Assembly (NCBI GenBank): GCA_050084985.1
Contig: JBITNC010000001.1
Location: forward strand, 49,476,001 to 49,540,000
DNA from: Nageia nagi
Lineage: Eukaryota > Pinophyta
Length of the DNA: 64,000 bases
Direction of reading: 5' to 3'
Shown: positions 1 to 11,149 of the stretch, piece by piece
Numbering within the stretch: the stretch's first letter is position 1
Layout of the letters: each line of letters opens with the position of its first letter
Position numbers and translations under genes: made by a program
The notes under the pieces: generated by a model
What the model saw: the letters and a program-made list of their open reading frames with translations, nothing else
Told to the model about the DNA's origin: nothing
Database searches by the model: none

Positions 1-857
1 GCATACTAATATTCAATATCGATATAAGGTGTAGAAATTTTTTTGTATTGGACTTTATGTATGTAATTAGAGTCATAATTTCTTTTGTGTTGGGAACCCC
101 TATAGATGTACCCTTTGAAAGAACAAAATAAAATCTACAAAAAAATGCAATCTGAATTCAACTAAGACACAACCTCGTAACACAGACTCCCATCAAGTAT
201 TGCAGAATCTTTTTAACATCAAACCAAAATTGAAACACAAATATCACTCATTTTCTGCAACAAGAATGGAACTTAAATTATATTCCTGCATAGAAATTCA
301 AATCCATAATGAATAGAAGAATCTTTTTAACATCGCATCAAAATTGAGAATTATTCTTGTTCTGTAGCAAGAATGCAACCAAAACAAAATTCAAAAAGTT
401 CCTTTATGCCAGATGAATGAATTCACTCAAACTACCATAATAAACCAAAAGATAAACATCCAAACTATACTAAATTTCGGAATGCTTCAAATATCAACCC
501 AGATTTAGAATGTGTCTACAATCCGTTTCAAATTGCAGGAAAAACACCCACATTCAACTTCTCCATCCACTAAAGCAGCTGATTTCAAATCCCTCCAATG
601 GAAAGCCGTGAATGCATAAATCTTTATTGAATTACATATAAAAAACATTCATCCACTAAAATAATTCTGCAAACTTACTAATAAAGATAAAACCATTCAA
701 ATTGAAGCAAAATCTTGAAACCCTTGTGAAAATCTTCAAATCTTTTTTGGAAATCAAGACAAATAAACTCCAAACGTCCAAAATTTCATAGATGAACACA
801 AATGCATAAAAAAGATTCAAAACGGAATAAGTAAAGAACATTAAAAGATTAACATAC
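1..857. other. AT-rich sequence, no gene recognised
   Basis: I see no convincing coding region. A 61-codon minus-strand frame at 656-841 has low-complexity composition and no recognisable motif. The stretch 535-620 is slightly more GC-rich and could be exon-like, but nothing supports it strongly. It may be the downstream part of the minus-strand gene hinted at by the exon-like segments at 858-1038. Confidence 0.5.
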
Positions 858-897
858 CAATCTCCATGGGTGCACTTGTAGTGTCATCGTTAAGGTC
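858..897 (-). other. Exon-like segment B, related to the segment at 979-1038
   Basis: On the minus strand this 40-bp segment is preceded by a pyrimidine-rich tract ending in TTTCAG and followed by GTATGT, a textbook plant splice acceptor and donor. Its first 28 bases (GACCTTAACGATGA...) match the start of the segment at 979-1038 with about six differences, and the predicted peptide begins DLNDDTTSA. This suggests a duplicated small exon. I do not recognise the protein. Transcript data would be needed to call it a gene. Confidence 0.3.
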
Positions 898-978
898 CTG
901 AAATTACACAAAAGCATACACTAAATTCATGGAGTTCTGCATATATATTTTCTTTTCTACGTTCGATTGACTATTCAC

Positions 979-1038
979 CTCTCGAAGTTGGTCAGAACAC
1001 TTCTCCGTCAGTGCACTACTAGCATCATCGTCAAGGTC
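979..1038 (-). other. Exon-like segment A (60 bp)
   Basis: On the minus strand the segment follows TTGCAG and is followed by GTGAATAG, so it has AG/GT borders. It is 60 bp, exactly 20 codons, and translates to an acidic, polar peptide with the core DLDDDASSALTEKC. The 81-bp gap to the exon-like segment at 858-897 and the longer gap upstream both contain copies of the local minisatellite. It may be an exon of an unidentified host gene or part of a repeat that merely contains splice-like words. Confidence 0.3.
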
Positions 1039-1065
1039 CTGCAACTGCATAAGAACATGTATGTT

Positions 1066-1420
1066 CACTAAATTCATAGAATTCCTACATATATACATTA
1101 TATATATTCCAGTCTTTGGCACATAATTCACTAAATTCATGGAATTCCTACATATATACATTCTGTGTATTCCAATCTTTGGCACATAATTCACTTATGG
1201 AATTCCTGCATATATACATTGTGTATATTCCATTCTTTGGCACATAATTTACTAAATTCATGGAATTCCTACATATATGCATCGTGTATATTCCGATCAT
1301 TGGCACATAATTCACTAAATTCATGTAATTCCTACATACATACATTGTGTATATTCCAATCTTTAGTACATAATCCACTAAAGTCATGGAATTCCTGCAT
1401 ATATACATTGTGTATATTAC
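1066..1420. repeat. 63-bp minisatellite, about six copies
   Basis: The word ATTCCT(A/G)CATATATACAT recurs with starts at 1081, 1144, 1202, 1265, 1328 and 1391, so the spacing is 63 bp with one 58-bp step. Another diverged copy of the core lies near 919-950. Because 63 is a multiple of three, long frames appear on both strands (for example a 21-residue peptide repeat on the minus strand), but these are side effects of the repeat. It sits between exon-like segments, so it may be intronic. Confidence 0.85.
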
Positions 1421-1464
1421 TACTCACCCCTGGAAGTCCTGGAATTGACATTCTTGGAGCTTGA

Positions 1465-2701
1465 ATTTACAGACGAAGTTTTGCAGACGACGAAAAGGAG
1501 GGAAAACCAGCATACGTTACTAATTAGCTGGTGAAGGGGAGTCTTTATTTTTAAATAAGGGTCTTGATTTTTCAATTTAACTAGTTAATTACAAAATTAG
1601 TGTTAATTTAGTTTTAATATTAGTTACCTAGTTTTTATGGACATTGGTTTATTATTATATTAATTTAAGAAGTGTTTGATTCAAGAATGCTATCTTAGTT
1701 TGATGGAAGAATCTCATTACTTAATATTCCATATTTTTATTATTGTCTTCACATATTCAATAATGTTTGATTTGTTTATATTTTAGGAGTACTTATTATT
1801 TAAAATTTTAGCTTCAATCATATTATCAATAATAAAATTTCATTCTTTTTGTTTATTGATAAGTTAAGTTAGTTTTTATTATTTCTTTTTTTAAACATTA
1901 TCATTAAGCGAAACTTAAAGCAGACAAACAAAATTATAAGAGCATGATTTGTACCATTGTACTTAATAGTTAGTATCATCACTTCAAAAAAGAATGATCC
2001 ATAATAATTTTTTAGACACTAAATTTAATGTAAAATAGTTAGATCAATACTTAACAAAATATTGGTCATTGTTATCATTGCTATTACGATATTATTTTAC
2101 GTTGAAATTTGCAACAACTCTTAGATCAACTTGCTGGTGTGAATCCCATCTTGAATAACTATCATGCTTGATGAATTGAAATGACCATGGATTACTATGA
2201 CTCATTAAGTACATTCAAAAGCTTGATGGGCTAAAACATATCATTACAAATCACTTTCAAAGTACATGGAACATATGGCCATTTTAATGACTTGCATAGA
2301 GAGCAAATTATTTTTAAAATTTTAATATATATGGGGATTTTGTAGTACTTAGTCATGTGATCCTATCTGTCAATCTCTCAAATACCCCCTAATCATAATT
2401 CACATGTTGATTCATAATCATACTTGGCTATGAAGATTTTTCATTATGTTCAAAGTAATTATCATGTTGGTCACATTTGTAAATTGGCATAATCACTAAA
2501 TTGAAAGTTGTGAACAACTTAGCATAACTAAAGTTTTTATTTATATTTCTTATTTTTTGGAAATAACCATTTCACCAAAATAAGCTACCCTTAGCCCTTA
2601 GAAATAAAATTAATTAGTAAAATGTATTTCTCAATGCCCAAATCAAAATGTTAATGCTTAGTTATAAACTCCCCTTTCAAAGAAGAAACATCTTCTTATT
2701 G
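1465..2701. other. AT-rich intergenic sequence
   Basis: No open frame, recognised motif or clear repeat was found. The sequence ends at the target-site duplication of the LTR element that starts at 2707. Confidence 0.6.
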
Positions 2702-2706
2702 TGTTG

Positions 2707-3560
2707 TGTGATGTTCCTTTTATTTTTATTTCTTTATTTCTAGCAAACCCTCAATATAAAAATGTAGAAATAAATTGCAACAATAAAATAACTTAGAAAT
2801 TGCTCATAAAATAACACTAGTATGAGGAGAAATCAGCCAGTATCATATATATTAAATATTTCCAAACCAATACAAGCTGGAATGGACAAATGGAATCCTC
2901 ATGAAACTAAAAATGCAGATACAAACTTTCCAAACTGAGTGAATCCCTCCACAAAAGAAATGCCACGAACCACTCACAGATGCCTCTTTTTGTATTTTTG
3001 ATATTTTAGGGCAATAACACCTTCAATGATATTGCCAAGTCCCCAACCATGCACCTCCAATGCACTATGGGAATGATCAATACCTGCAATCTCAACTCAT
3101 GGAAACTCTAGGGTTTCAATATTCAATTCTCATATCACATAACATACCCAAAATGGAGTGTTGCATCTCTTTATATAGACTCCAACCCTAATCTTGCATT
3201 GACCCCTCTAAGTTAATCTAAGCCATTGATTGGCCTTATTACAAATAAAAGTACTTAAAATAATATTAGAATAACATAAAAGTTTATTATAATTCAACAT
3301 TGCACTTTTAAGTAAAAATCCACTAAGTTAAGTGGATTTTCATGTGTAGGTGCGATACGGAAGACTAGTCCAACTGGCGAACTTCAAGTAGCCATAACTC
3401 CTTCATTTCTTGTCCAAAAGGGGTCATGTGACCACTTAAAACAAATGCCACAAGATGCTCTATCCAATTCTGAAGGTGCAACGACCATATCTGACTTGTA
3501 GGAGAAACGATTTGTGGAAAATCCCAAATGCAAGATATTCTTAAAAATAGGGTCATTACA
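2707..3560 (-). repeat. 3' LTR of the 2.7-9.0 kb element
   Basis: It pairs with 8196-9049. On the minus strand it starts TGTAATGACC, a start common to plant gypsy LTRs, and ends GGAACATCACA. The last part of the element's long reading frame runs into this repeat and stops at 3365. Confidence 0.93.
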
Positions 3561-4132
3561 AGTGTGCCCTTCTCAAATTGCTTGTCCTCAAGCAATCCCA
3601 ACACCAACTCTACCCTACTCAGCTGAAACAAATTTAAATCATCTCTAATACCAGGATCGCAAACAATTCTACCAAAGAGAACTTTACCAAAACTTTCCCA
3701 AATCTCTCTCAAGCCTCCATATGCCTCAAAATTGAGTGAAGTTAAGTCTGATTTAATGCAGGCTAGCCAAAATTGAGTATAAAATAGGTCTGATTTCTTC
3801 AATACAGCAATGAATGAATACTGTTGAAACCTCCCAAAATTATCTAAAATCATTCCTTCATTGTTTCCAATAGTTTTACTATGCATAAAAATGATAAAAT
3901 CAGCAGTAGTAATAAATGTATCAATCAAATAAGAACTAGATAATGGAATTATAGCAGTCATGTTGTTACCATCTTCAAAATCACATATGAAGTCCAATAA
4001 CTCATGTATCAAGCAATGGAGGATATTGAAGACTTCATCAAGAACAATTTTCTTTACCAAAAACAACCCACATACCTGCTTACATGTCCTTTCATACTGC
4101 TGTTTCAAAACTGAACTGAGTGTGCATATCAA
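3365..4132 (-). pseudogene. Third block of the long frame: repeated module, unknown function
   Basis: This frame of about 255 codons is in the same phase as the 560-codon block upstream, from which it is separated only by one TAG at 4136-4138 and one sense codon. It opens with a module (CTLSS..L.QQYE..., then VC..FL.K....DEV.NI.H, FMH, GNNE...LD) that repeats a segment of the upstream block at about 4488-4837. Downstream it crosses the polypurine tract and about 195 bp of the 3' LTR before stopping, so its last 60 or so residues are LTR-encoded and may not be functional. No ATG lies near the start, as expected if it is the continuation of one longer protein. I recognise no known domain. Confidence 0.6.
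3561..3577 (-). promoter_or_regulatory. Polypurine tract
   Basis: On the minus strand, TTTGAGAAGGGCACACT immediately precedes the 3' LTR start. Just upstream is a GCTTGAGGACAAGCAA-like word that is common before the 3' LTR of plant gypsy elements. It would prime plus-strand DNA synthesis. Confidence 0.75.
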
Positions 4133-4135
4133 AAT

Positions 4136-5818
4136 CTAAAACTTATTATTCATATTATGTTTATGCCCAAAACAAATATAACCCAAGCTTCCAAAGGCTG
4201 AAATTGCATCTCTCAAACTAGCCAAAACTGAAATAGTAACTTTCAAACCCAAATCAAAGCAATGGTGTTCATGAAAGCAAGTTATAATTCTAAATGTGGC
4301 AAAATTCCATATTGCTTCTTCATCACCAAGTCCATCATGAATACATAACAAGTTTGATTTTCTGATAACAACAGTAAAAACATAGTTTTTGTACTCCCAA
4401 AATGTAGGCAAACTGTGTGATTCTCCATCCCTCATAGTTGCATTATGTAGAAGCATCAATAAATCATCAATAATGATGATTGAGCTCTTGGAAAATTGGC
4501 TGGAATAAAAGTGTAACAGGTTTGGTTTTCTCTTTCCAATAGCCATAAATGCATTACACTTATCTAACCTTGTGCTTTCATTATTTCCCATCATTCTGCC
4601 ATGCATGAATGAAAGATAACTAGCAAATATCTCAAGAAAATAATGACTGAAAATGAAATGTACAGTAGTAATATCACAACCAATTACATAATTTATTACC
4701 TCCCATATGACTTTCAAACCATGCCAAATATTAGTGACTTCATCAAAAATGCTTTCTTTAGTCAAAAACATGTTGCACACATTTTCCAATACTTCTTCAT
4801 ACTGTTGTAGTAACTTTGAACTGAATGTGCACATCATGGATGAAGACTTACTCACACTTTTATGTTCAAAACCACAACAATCATGACTATGTGCTCCCAT
4901 AACTAAAAATACACTTTCAAAACCAACCAATGCAAAAAGTATATAACTTAAATTCATGGCAAAAAGAAAATAAGTTACCTTCCCAAATATGTTGGCATCA
5001 CCACAAGATACCAATTTTTGAAACTCATTATGTTTTCTATCAACAAATTCATACTCATCATGCCCCAAATGAAATAGTACACTGTTATCATAAAAATCAA
5101 AATTCAACTTGTACCTTTGTGGAATGTTTTCATGTCTGCCCAAGTATGAATTTATCTTTCTTTTCTCCCTATAATTGATCATTGCACCTTTACACATGAA
5201 ATTTTCTATTTTTACCTTACCCAAGTTGAGCAAAAGAACACATATGCAATTTTGCAACTCATGCATATCAGTCTCAACTCTTATTGCATAAAAAATCATG
5301 CAATGTACAATCATATTTGTATAAATTGTAGCCACACTAATTGTCATCAGAACAGTCCAAAACATCTTGCAAAGTGGAGTGCAAAACATGAAGGAAGATG
5401 TACTAATATTTTGACAAGTATATATAAAACCTTCCTTTGTGTATGCCCAAATAAACTCACAAATCAAATTAGTTTCATGTGTAAGTTCTACAATATGAAA
5501 ACTGTATGCCATCTTATGTATGTCAATGATCAAATACCAACTTAAAATCCTCCAATGTAGTGTGCTCCAAATCAAACTTGAATTGAAGATGTACAAGGGC
5601 TTCAAAGTGTACTCAAGAGTCTTCACAAGGGCTATGAACAGTAGAAAAGTAGAAAAAATGTAATCAAGACTACCCAAGTGCTTCTCTAAGACCCATGAAT
5701 TGCTCAAAATGTCTTCCAACTCCAACAATCTAAAAATGAAATGATTAACTTTCCATCTGGAACTATTACACATTCTCAAAATGAAATCAAAAATCATCAA
5801 GATGAAATTATGAACCAA
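4136..5818 (-). pseudogene. Second block of the long frame: large hydrophobic unknown protein
   Basis: This is a 560-codon open stretch in AT-rich DNA. It is in phase with the gag-like block upstream (ends 5990) and with the block downstream (starts 4132). The frame is in fact open from about 5931, after a TGA near 5932-5934. Residues are rich in Phe, Leu, Ile, Cys and His, with several hydrophobic runs in the first 170 residues. The C-terminal half holds a module at about 4488-4837 repeated in the next block, and a shorter related segment near 4370-4440 (GES..LP.F....Y.F..V..KS.L). It begins TTG rather than ATG, which supports its being an internal part of a longer protein. No RT, protease or integrase motif is visible. 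Function unknown; an envelope-like or cargo role would be a guess. Confidence 0.6.
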
Positions 5819-5989
5819 TGCATGCCAAGGTTCAAGAAAAAGTACAACCCATCTATCCCATTTGCATTTTAAACCATACTTGAAATGTACACAAGTCTCC
5901 CAATCAAGTGTGGAATCAGTCCTTTTGCTGCTTCAAAAATTCATCAAATTTGCAACTGTAATTCTCTCAATTTTTCCAATCATGGTGCT

Positions 5990-7303
5990 TCATTGTTGGC
6001 TGTTCCAACTGTTTAAAAGACTGAAAGTATCATGTGAACATGTATGATGAAAAATATGCCAATTATTTTCATTTTCTTCTGCAATTTTTCTGATTTTTAA
6101 ATCAAATTTATTGATTGCAAAAAAGTGAGAATTTTGCACCATTCTACCCACATATAAGACTTCAAAAGTCCACTCCAAATACCAAAATTGAATCAGCAAT
6201 TTGTAAATCCATGAAAGCCATAAAAATAAGTGAAAAGATACCACATATGTCCATGAAAAAGTATCTCCTTTTGCAATGTCCCACTTGAGAAGTGTTCTAC
6301 ACCTCCTACCATGCTGATGCATCCACATGAGAAAAATAAACATTTTGTTTGAAGGAACTATGGCTGTAGTAAATTTACCTTTACATAACAGAATTTGTGA
6401 AATGTCAAAGGATTGTACTCCTCCCATGAGATGAGTATGAGACATGTACCATGGCTGAATATGTTTGTGATTCTTTCCACCAAAAGAACTCTTACCATAT
6501 ATGAAAAGAATTCCTAGATCCCATGCATTTAAAGATTGATCATAATTCTCAAATGTGATTGATCTTTCCCTCACAAAACTCTTCACACAAGGAAAACTAA
6601 GGCCATTATGATCATAATTATCTAAGGGCTTAATTTGGATTTCTAGCCCATTTCTCTCCAAACTTTCACAAACTGAAAATTCTTCAACACCCTTTTGTAG
6701 CTTTCCCATAGAGTATGCAAAAAACAAATTTGAAACATTCTCTAACTCTTTTCCTAAATCATGAGCATCATGTTTCTCATTGAATTCATTTTCAACATGT
6801 GTAGGTATAAATGTACAAAAGGAAGTATTTTGGTTCTCTTTCAAACATACCTCAAGTGGGAGAGTAGCATCTCTATCACCAATCTCTTGAGTGAAATCAA
6901 TCATGCTAGACGAACCATGCTCCATTGCTGAAATGTCTTCACTACTTGCATTTTCTTCAAAAAAATTTGTTTGGGCCCTTTCCTCTTTTTCAATGGTAGG
7001 AACAACTTCAAAATTTTTTGCACAATTCTCCTCAAGCTCCTCTTTTTTATGGAAAATTTCAGCTTTCTTTATTTTTCCCAAAGTTGATAAACTATCTTGA
7101 CCATTAAAGGTGGGAATGGTCATTTTTTGTTGCACTTGTCTTTTCTCTCTCTTAGGTTCACTGCTTCCATTTTGTTGCATGTTTACCCTTTTTAATGTCA
7201 CTATTGCTTGTCTATTTGCTTCCTCTAATGTCACCATCTTTTGCATCAAAATAATCATTGCATCCAACTTCTGCTCATTCTCTTTTCTCCTGAATAGTTC
7301 CAT
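5990..7303 (-). CDS. Gag-like N-terminal block of the long frame
   Basis: This 437-codon frame begins M-E-L-F-R-R-K about 0.9 kb inside the 5' LTR. The first 70 residues contain a likely coiled-coil segment (EANRQAIVTLKRV) followed by a basic stretch and the motif KMTIPTFNGQD, which resembles the (P)xFxG(E/Q)D start of the plant gypsy gag domain. The usual gag continuation (W...L) and a CCHC knuckle are not visible. The rest is acidic and then hydrophobic, of unknown nature, and ends at a TGA (5990-5992). The same phase stays open beyond that stop, so the TGA probably truncates a longer protein. The likely role is a gag-derived protein of a non-autonomous element. Confidence 0.65.
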   Translation of the reverse strand: MELFRRKENEQKLDAMIILMQKMVTLEEANRQAIVTLKRVNMQQNGSSEPKREKRQVQQKMTIPTFNGQDSLSTLGKIKKAEIFHKKEELEENCAKNFEVVPTIEKEERAQTNFFEENASSEDISAMEHGSSSMIDFTQEIGDRDATLPLEVCLKENQNTSFCTFIPTHVENEFNEKHDAHDLGKELENVSNLFFAYSMGKLQKGVEEFSVCESLERNGLEIQIKPLDNYDHNGLSFPCVKSFVRERSITFENYDQSLNAWDLGILFIYGKSSFGGKNHKHIQPWYMSHTHLMGGVQSFDISQILLCKGKFTTAIVPSNKMFIFLMWMHQHGRRCRTLLKWDIAKGDTFSWTYVVSFHLFLWLSWIYKLLIQFWYLEWTFEVLYVGRMVQNSHFFAINKFDLKIRKIAEENENNWHIFHHTCSHDTFSLLNSWNSQQ

Positions 7304-8181
7304 GATCCACTCTTAGCAAACATCAACCTTCAAACCCCTATTTGTACAATTCCTGAAAAATAGGTCAAAAATCATAGGAAGTGCTAGATCTCATATAAAA
7401 GAAATTTCAACATTTTTTCTAAAGGTGGTAATGAGAAGTAGAGCTTAATGGGTGCTCAAATCTACCCGACAAATACCTCCAACTAACTGAATCTTCAAAA
7501 ATGTCACCTTCTTGTTTTTCCTCTAAAAAACCCTTCTAAAAACTTAAAACTGCATACAAAGTGTTCAAAAATACCCCTTAGGGTTAGATGTTCAACTTAG
7601 TATGCTGGATTTGATGCTGGAACTCCAAAATTGGCCTCAAATGGCCCCTCAAATAGGGTTTCTTGATACCCACAAAATTTGGGTTTCTTTCTGCAACCAT
7701 ACAAATTACCAAGAATCTGCAATACCCAAAATGATTTTCATTATAAAATTGGCAACCCTAATTCTGAAAAACTCTAAAACTGAGATACCCATAATTGAAA
7801 AACACTAAAAAATGGTAGATCTAAAAATTTTGCAAAATTTTTTTACTCAAAACTCCAATTCTACCTGGAATCCTTGAGCAAAATTTTTCTGACTAGCTAG
7901 AATAATAGATGAAGACTTTCTATGTTTGAAAATAGCTTTCAATCCTGTAATTCTTATCTCTCAACCCTAGACGACTTAGTCTAGGAATGCATATTTTTTT
8001 TTAAAAATGCCTTTTAACCTTGAAAAATTGCTTTTAAAATGCAAACCTCCTTAATCTATTAGATCCCCCAAAAATATTCAACACCCAGATGCTAGAAACT
8101 AAAGATCTAAATTTTTTGCAGAAACATTAACTCCAAATCTTTGAAAAATGTTAGATCTAACCACAGGTTGGCAAGAACTTG
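7304..8181 (-). other. 5' leader of the 2.7-9.0 kb element
   Basis: This stretch between the primer binding site and the gag-like start has scattered short frames and no recognised motif. It probably carries packaging signals, as leaders of LTR elements do, but none can be pointed to. Confidence 0.5.
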
Positions 8182-8193
8182 GCTCTGATACCA
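8182..8193 (-). promoter_or_regulatory. Primer binding site, initiator tRNA-Met type
   Basis: On the minus strand TGGTATCAGAGC follows the 5' LTR end after a two-base spacer. This is the standard plant retrotransposon site complementary to the 3' end of initiator tRNA-Met, and it fixes the element's orientation. Confidence 0.92.
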
Positions 8194-8195
8194 CT

Positions 8196-9049
8196 TGTGA
8201 TGTTCCTTTTATTTTTATTTCTTTATTTCTAGCAAACTCTCAATATAAAAATGTAGAAATAAATTGCAGCAATAAAATAACTCAAAAATTGCTCATAAAA
8301 TAACACTAGTATGAGGAGAAATCAGTTAGTATCATATATATTAAATATTTCCAAAACCCATACAAGCTGAAATGGACAAATGGAATCCTCATGAAACTAA
8401 AAATGCATATACAAACTTTCCAAACTGAGTGAATCCCTCCATAAACTAAATGCCACGAACCACTCACAGATGCCTCTTTTTGTATTTTTGATATTTTAGG
8501 GCAATAACACCTTCAATGATATTGCTAAGTCCCCAACCATGCACCTCCAATGTACTATGGGAATGATCAATACCTGCAATCTCAACTCATGGAAACTCTA
8601 GGGTTTCAATATTCAATTCTCATATCACATAACATACCCAAAATGGAGTGTTGCATCTCTTTATATAGACTCCAACCCTAATCTTGCATTGACCCCTCTA
8701 AGTTAATCTAAGCCATTGATTGGCCTTATTACAAATAAAAGTACTTAAAATAATATTAGAATAACATAAAAGTTTATTATAATTCAACATTGCACTTTTA
8801 AGTAAAAATCCACTAAGTTAAGTGGATTTTCGTGTGTAGGTGCGATACGGAAGACTAGTCCAACTGGCGAACTTCAAGTAGCCATAACTCCTTCATTTCT
8901 TGTCCAAAAGGGGTCATGTGACCACTTAAAACAAATGCCACAAGATGCTCTATCCAATTCTGAAGGTGCAACGACCATATCTGACTTGTAGGAGAAACGA
9001 TTTGTGGAAAATCCCAAATGCAAGATATTCTTAAAAATAGGGTCATACA
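8196..9049 (-). repeat. 5' LTR of the 2.7-9.0 kb element
   Basis: It pairs with 2707-3560. It has one base fewer at its start (TGTATGACC against TGTAATGACC). It is followed on the plus strand by TGTTG, the right copy of the target-site duplication. Confidence 0.93.
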
Positions 9050-9054
9050 TGTTG

Positions 9055-10298
9055 GCTTTAAGATTAGATGGGATTCATTTAAGCTCAATTCTCATACCTC
9101 TATTATTTCTTTCAGTTGCCAACCTATTATCTCTAATACAAAATAAGGCATTAATATTTGCAATTAAGGAGGAATAACTCATGTAGTCATTAAATAGGAT
9201 GCTTCAAGCATGTGTTCAAATGTGGATAAGCTGAAGAATGAGGATAATGGGATAAGGAAATATGAATATACCTTTACATTTATTGATACCCTCCTCCTAT
9301 TCTTGAATATAATAGAGATATAGTGTATCGAAATGAAGTAGGATCCCTCTTTCTTTGTCATGAATCACCATATTAGTACAATCCAAAGAGAGGTACATAT
9401 TCAACTTTGCTATAAAATATCTATATGGATATAGTTTGAAAAGGGTATGAGGTCTACCATGGGCACTTATTGAATAATGGTGATATATGGTACTTCATGT
9501 AACATCATGGGATATCATGCTTTAATGACTCCAATTGTTGATCTATGTATTACCTCAAATGTTGATTAAGTATATTTCATCCCAATCACATTATAGATTG
9601 TCTTTAGCATAAACATAGTCACAACCCTAAAATCCATCATACAATTATATATTGTGCATCCTCTCCTTCTTAATTAATCTAAATAGAAGGTGGGAGCCTT
9701 ACCTTATCTTAGGTTTGGTATTCTGCAAACAGGGTGTGACATTATTAATATTTATTTAAAGGACTCCATCAATGTTAATTTTATTAGTGGATTAGTTTCA
9801 AATCAATTGTAATTCCATATTATATTGGAGATGAATTTATCTTTATTCTCTCCATTTTGTCTTACCCGACATCATCTAAAGGATCCTTAACCTTCGAGGT
9901 TGAATTTGGGATCATCTTTAGGACCCACTGTGCCAATCTTTACCTTAGTAATTTAATCAATTTGTGTTCAAGAATAACTAGAAATCCTCTCATTTATTAA
10001 CTTGGTTCATAACTTTCCCTTGGGCTTTTGTTATAAGCATTTCATCTTTATTGTACTTTCTTTGAAATTGACAACTTTGCACCTCCCTATCTCAATGTTG
10101 ATTCTTTTTCCACATTTACAATCAATTTATACTTATAAAGAGTTGGAAATCCTTCCATTATGCAGTTGGGGTTATGATTTTCTTGCAAAAAATTTATATG
10201 AGCATCTTGCCTTTGACTTTTTGAATTTGGAGACTTTGCTACCGCTTCTTCTCAATGTTCCACTCATCTTGCATTTTTTAGGGTTTCCATCTAGTCTC
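9055..10298. other. AT-rich sequence, no gene recognised
   Basis: Short frames only. A plus-strand frame of 147 codons starting at 10002 is Phe/Leu-rich and overlaps the duplicated block that follows; I find no motif supporting a gene. Confidence 0.5.
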
Positions 10299-11149
10299 TT
10301 TTCTTTTAGGAACAAAAATGAGGTGGTCTTTAAACATTCACATTTTTTTATATTTTGTTTAAGTGTTTATTTCATGGGCTTGGAGATCTCGCATTTGAGT
10401 ATTCCTTCTCCTAATTTAATAATTTTTATCTATGAATTCACTTAGTGCGAATGTTCATTCATTTGAATCTTCATCTCTTTTGGAGAAAAGTATAACCTCT
10501 CCTAAATCTTTAGCTATCAAAGATTTTAAATTTAATTTTCCATTATTGGGTGCTTTAAAGATGTAATATTTATTTTATTCATCTTATTCTTTAACTATAA
10601 AATCATACCCCAACTTGAAATTCATACCCACTATGTTAATCTATCAATCGAGGAGACTTCTCCATCCTTCCAATCATAGATTTTTGGCAATATTATTAGT
10701 AGGTCATGTAGGTGCTTGCAATGTGTGTGTCATTATGGGTGAGGCACCAAGGTTCCTCTTTATCTTCTTAACACTTTTATTTTCGGAACAAAAATGAGCA
10801 AGTCTCTAAATGTTAAGGTTTTTCTACATCTGGTTTAAGTATTTCTTTCATGGCCTTAGATATCTGTCATTTGAGTATTCCTTCGACTAACTTAGTAATT
10901 TTATCTAGGAATTCACTTATTATGGATGTTCCTTCATTCTATTTTTATTCTCTTTGGGAAAAATTTATAACCTCTCCTAAATCTTTAGGTCTCAAGAATT
11001 TTAACTCTAATTTTCCATTATTGAGTGCTTTAAAGATGTAATATTTATTTTATTCAACTTATTCTTTAATTGGAGAATCATACCCCAACTTGAAATTCAT
11101 ACCCACCATGTTAATCTCTCTAGGATACTTCTCCATCTTTCTAGCACTA
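10299..11149. repeat. Local direct duplication, offset about 477 bp
   Basis: About 10299-10672 and 10776-11149 share a long ordered series of words, for example AACAAAAATGAG at 10310 and 10787, and GTAATATTTATTTTATTCA ending each unit before the shared word ATACCCCAACTTGAAATTC. Divergence is about 15-20 percent, so the duplication is old. Plus-strand frames inside it (such as 10850-11041) are explained by the repeat and have no known motif. Confidence 0.75.

Larger units (their letters stand above)
2707..9049 (-). mobile_element. Complete non-autonomous LTR retrotransposon (gypsy-like), no RT seen
   Basis: Two direct repeats of 854 bp (2707-3560 and 8196-9049) begin TGTAATGACC or TGTATGACC and end in CA when read on the minus strand. 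They are flanked by the perfect 5-bp duplication TGTTG (2702-2706 and 9050-9054). A primer binding site matching initiator tRNA-Met lies just inside the right repeat, and a polypurine tract just inside the left one, so the element is transcribed on the minus strand. The 4.6-kb interior encodes a gag-like N-terminus followed by a long unfamiliar frame. I find no protease, RT, RNase H or integrase motif, so it would need proteins supplied in trans. The LTRs differ at only roughly one or two positions per hundred by eye, so the insertion is not ancient. Confidence 0.93.

Noticed and set aside
1148-1464. Repetitive peptide frames on both strands near 1.2-1.4 kb
   Set aside because: They follow the 63-bp (21-codon) minisatellite and read equally well on both strands.
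8855-9088. Independent 77-codon gene at the right end of the first element
   Set aside because: It is the LTR copy of the end of the long frame (identical to the tail of 3365-4132) plus a few flanking codons.
10002-10445. A 147-codon hydrophobic protein
   Set aside because: No motif; Phe/Leu-rich AT sequence, partly inside a local duplication whose other copy does not keep the frame.
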